Source: BOG-908 sp964657885 (GTDB lineage: Bacteria; Pseudomonadota; Alphaproteobacteria; Acetobacterales; Acetobacteraceae). From it: a stretch of 7,258 nt of DNA. The DNA is taken from NCBI GenBank assembly GCA_964657885.1, contig CAZZWO010000160.1:1-7258 (forward strand), in the 5' to 3' direction. The number at the start of each line of letters is the position of its first letter. Position 1 is the stretch's first letter. The notes beneath the pieces were generated by a model. That model worked only from the letters and a program-made list of their open reading frames with translations, had not been told where the DNA came from and did no database searches. Made by a program: the position numbers and the translations under genes. Shown one piece after another: positions 6,170-7,258 of this stretch.

Positions 6170-7258
6170 CCAACTTTCTCGTTCTTGCGGCCGGACACCG
6201 CCGGGCCGCGGCGATCCAACTCCGCGGGCTCGCGCGTGAGCTCGGGCACCAGCGCCATCACCCTGTCGAGGGCGCGCATGTCGCCTGCGTGGCAGAGCGC
6301 TGCGATTTCGTCGATGGCGCTGCCGACTTCGCCCGCCTGCGCGGTTCGCGGGGCGGCCATCAGCAGGCCGGGATGACCAGTCGGCACCGGCGGCTCGCGG
6401 CCGTGGAACAGCTCCTCGAACAACTTTTCGCCGGGTCGCAGGCCGGTAAAGGCGATCTGGACGTCCTGCTCGGGCCGCAGCCCGGCCAGCCGGATCATCT
6501 GGCGCGCCAGATCGACGATGCGCACCGGCTTGCCCATGTCGAGGACGAAGATCCCACCCCGGCCGGTTTCATCGCCTTCGCCGACGCGGTCCGGGTCCGG
6601 CAGATTGGCGAGGCCCGGCAGGTCGGCCGACTGCACGCCGACGACGCTCGCCTGGAGCACCAGGCTGACCGCCTCGCGAACCGTCATGAAGTAGCGCTGC
6701 ATATCCGGGTGGGTGACGGTCAGCGGTCCCCCACGCTCCAGCTGGCGGCGGAACAACGGCACCACGCTGCCGGTGCTGCCGAGCACGTTGCCGAAACGCA
6801 CGGTCACGCAGCGCATGCCGGCACCCGGCCCGCTCGCGGCACCGCGCCGCGCCTCGATGTCGCGGGCCTGGCAGTACATCTCCGCGATGCGCTTGCTGGC
6901 GCCCATCAGGCTGGTCGGGTTGACCGCCTTGTCGGTGCTGATCAGGACCATGGCAGTGGCCCCCACCGCACGCGCGGCATCCGCCACTATGCGGGTTCCG
7001 GCGGCGTTGGTCAGCAGGCCTTCCAGCGGGTTGGCCTCCACCATCGGCACGTGCTTCAGGGCGGCCGCATGGAACACCAGCTCGGGCTTCTCGTCGGCGA
7101 AGATGGTGGCGATGCGCGATGCCTCGCGGATATCGGCGATCACCGCGCGGCGCGGCACGCCGGGGGACTGCTCCGACAGCTCCACGTCGATCTGCCACAG
7201 CGCGTATTCGCTCTGGTCCAGCAGCACCAGGCAGGCGGGCTCGAACCCGGCGAGCTGG
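6166..7258 (-). CDS. CapD/WbpM-type nucleotide-sugar 4,6-dehydratase, C-terminal part (5' end outside window)
   Basis: Extended SDR that dehydrates UDP-GlcNAc to a UDP-4-keto-6-deoxy sugar, first step toward QuiNAc, bacillosamine or related sugars. About 363 C-terminal residues are present. The frame stays open to the right edge (LAGFEPACLVLLDQSEYAL), so the GTG at 7227 is internal; the family's NAD-binding GxGxxG and N-terminal membrane helices would lie beyond. Seen: FHAAALKHVPMVEANP, LISTDKAVNPTSLMGASK, RFGNVLGSTGSVVPLF, MQRYFMTVREAVSLV and GLRPGEKLFEELF. The catalytic Tyr of SDRs is replaced by Met (codon 6906-6904), with Lys at 6894-6892 and Ser at 6939-6937: the SMK triad known from WbpM. 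Two Gly/Ala/Asp-rich insertions are visible, at about 6810-6850 and 6556-6639. The stop overlaps the aminotransferase start, linking the two as consecutive steps. Confidence 0.9.
   Translation of the reverse strand, partial: QLAGFEPACLVLLDQSEYALWQIDVELSEQSPGVPRRAVIADIREASRIATIFADEKPELVFHAAALKHVPMVEANPLEGLLTNAAGTRIVADAARAVGATAMVLISTDKAVNPTSLMGASKRIAEMYCQARDIEARRGAASGPGAGMRCVTVRFGNVLGSTGSVVPLFRRQLERGGPLTVTHPDMQRYFMTVREAVSLVLQASVVGVQSADLPGLANLPDPDRVGEGDETGRGGIFVLDMGKPVRIVDLARQMIRLAGLRPEQDVQIAFTGLRPGEKLFEELFHGREPPVPTGHPGLLMAAPRTAQAGEVGSAIDEIAALCHAGDMRALDRVMALVPELTREPAELDRRGPAVSGRKNEKVG

Noticed and set aside
4763..6376. Plus-strand open frame of 537 codons opposite the small ORF, aminotransferase and dehydratase end
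   Set aside because: Antisense shadow; no family features, and the opposite strand carries clear enzyme motifs.
1..7258. tRNA or rRNA genes, insertion sequences, integrase sites or CRISPR arrays
   Set aside because: None was seen on reading both strands; gene content and composition look uniform and chromosomal.

Overview
The window is GC-rich chromosomal DNA with tight coding density. It carries the conserved rimP-nusA-ylxR-infB order and a two-domain YlxR (DUF448 plus L7Ae-like). It also has the long Ala/Pro/Arg/Glu-rich N-terminal extension of IF2 seen in alphaproteobacteria. Together these suggest an alphaproteobacterium, probably Rhodospirillales/Acetobacteraceae; the family-level placement is inference from protein style, not a search.

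Region 1-4290, minus strand: a translation/transcription operon read from right to left. A promoter-like pair at 4158-4186 (TTGCTT, 17 bp, TACTTC) leads into a short leader that ends in a strong intrinsic terminator (4101-4126). This sits only a few bases before the TTG start of rimP, so it looks like an attenuator. rimP (30S maturation) is followed by nusA (termination/antitermination), ylxR (small RNA-binding protein, overlapping the nusA end) and infB (IF2, joined to ylxR by an ATGA overlap). infB leaves the window at its 3' side just before the GTPase domain, so only the N-terminal 430 residues are here.

Region 4098-4294 is the divergent intergenic space. It holds the rimP promoter and leader and an interrupted dyad at 4201-4235. 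Region 4295-4696, plus strand, is a four-helix MAPEG-family membrane protein, followed by a short GC hairpin between convergent genes.

Region 4727-7258, minus strand: a WbpM/CapD-type nucleotide-sugar 4,6-dehydratase (its N-terminal part, including the membrane segments expected for the family, lies beyond the right edge) is joined by an ATGA overlap to a DegT/WbpE-like PLP aminotransferase. These two probably make an amino-deoxy sugar nucleotide for surface polysaccharide. Downstream is a 69-residue, hydrophilic, unrecognised small protein with a TTG start, whose ribosome-binding site lies inside an interrupted inverted repeat.

Most of the window is ordinary conserved gene content. The parts most worth a second look are the rimP leader attenuator, the small protein with its potentially hidden ribosome-binding site, and the SMK-triad dehydratase/aminotransferase pair.
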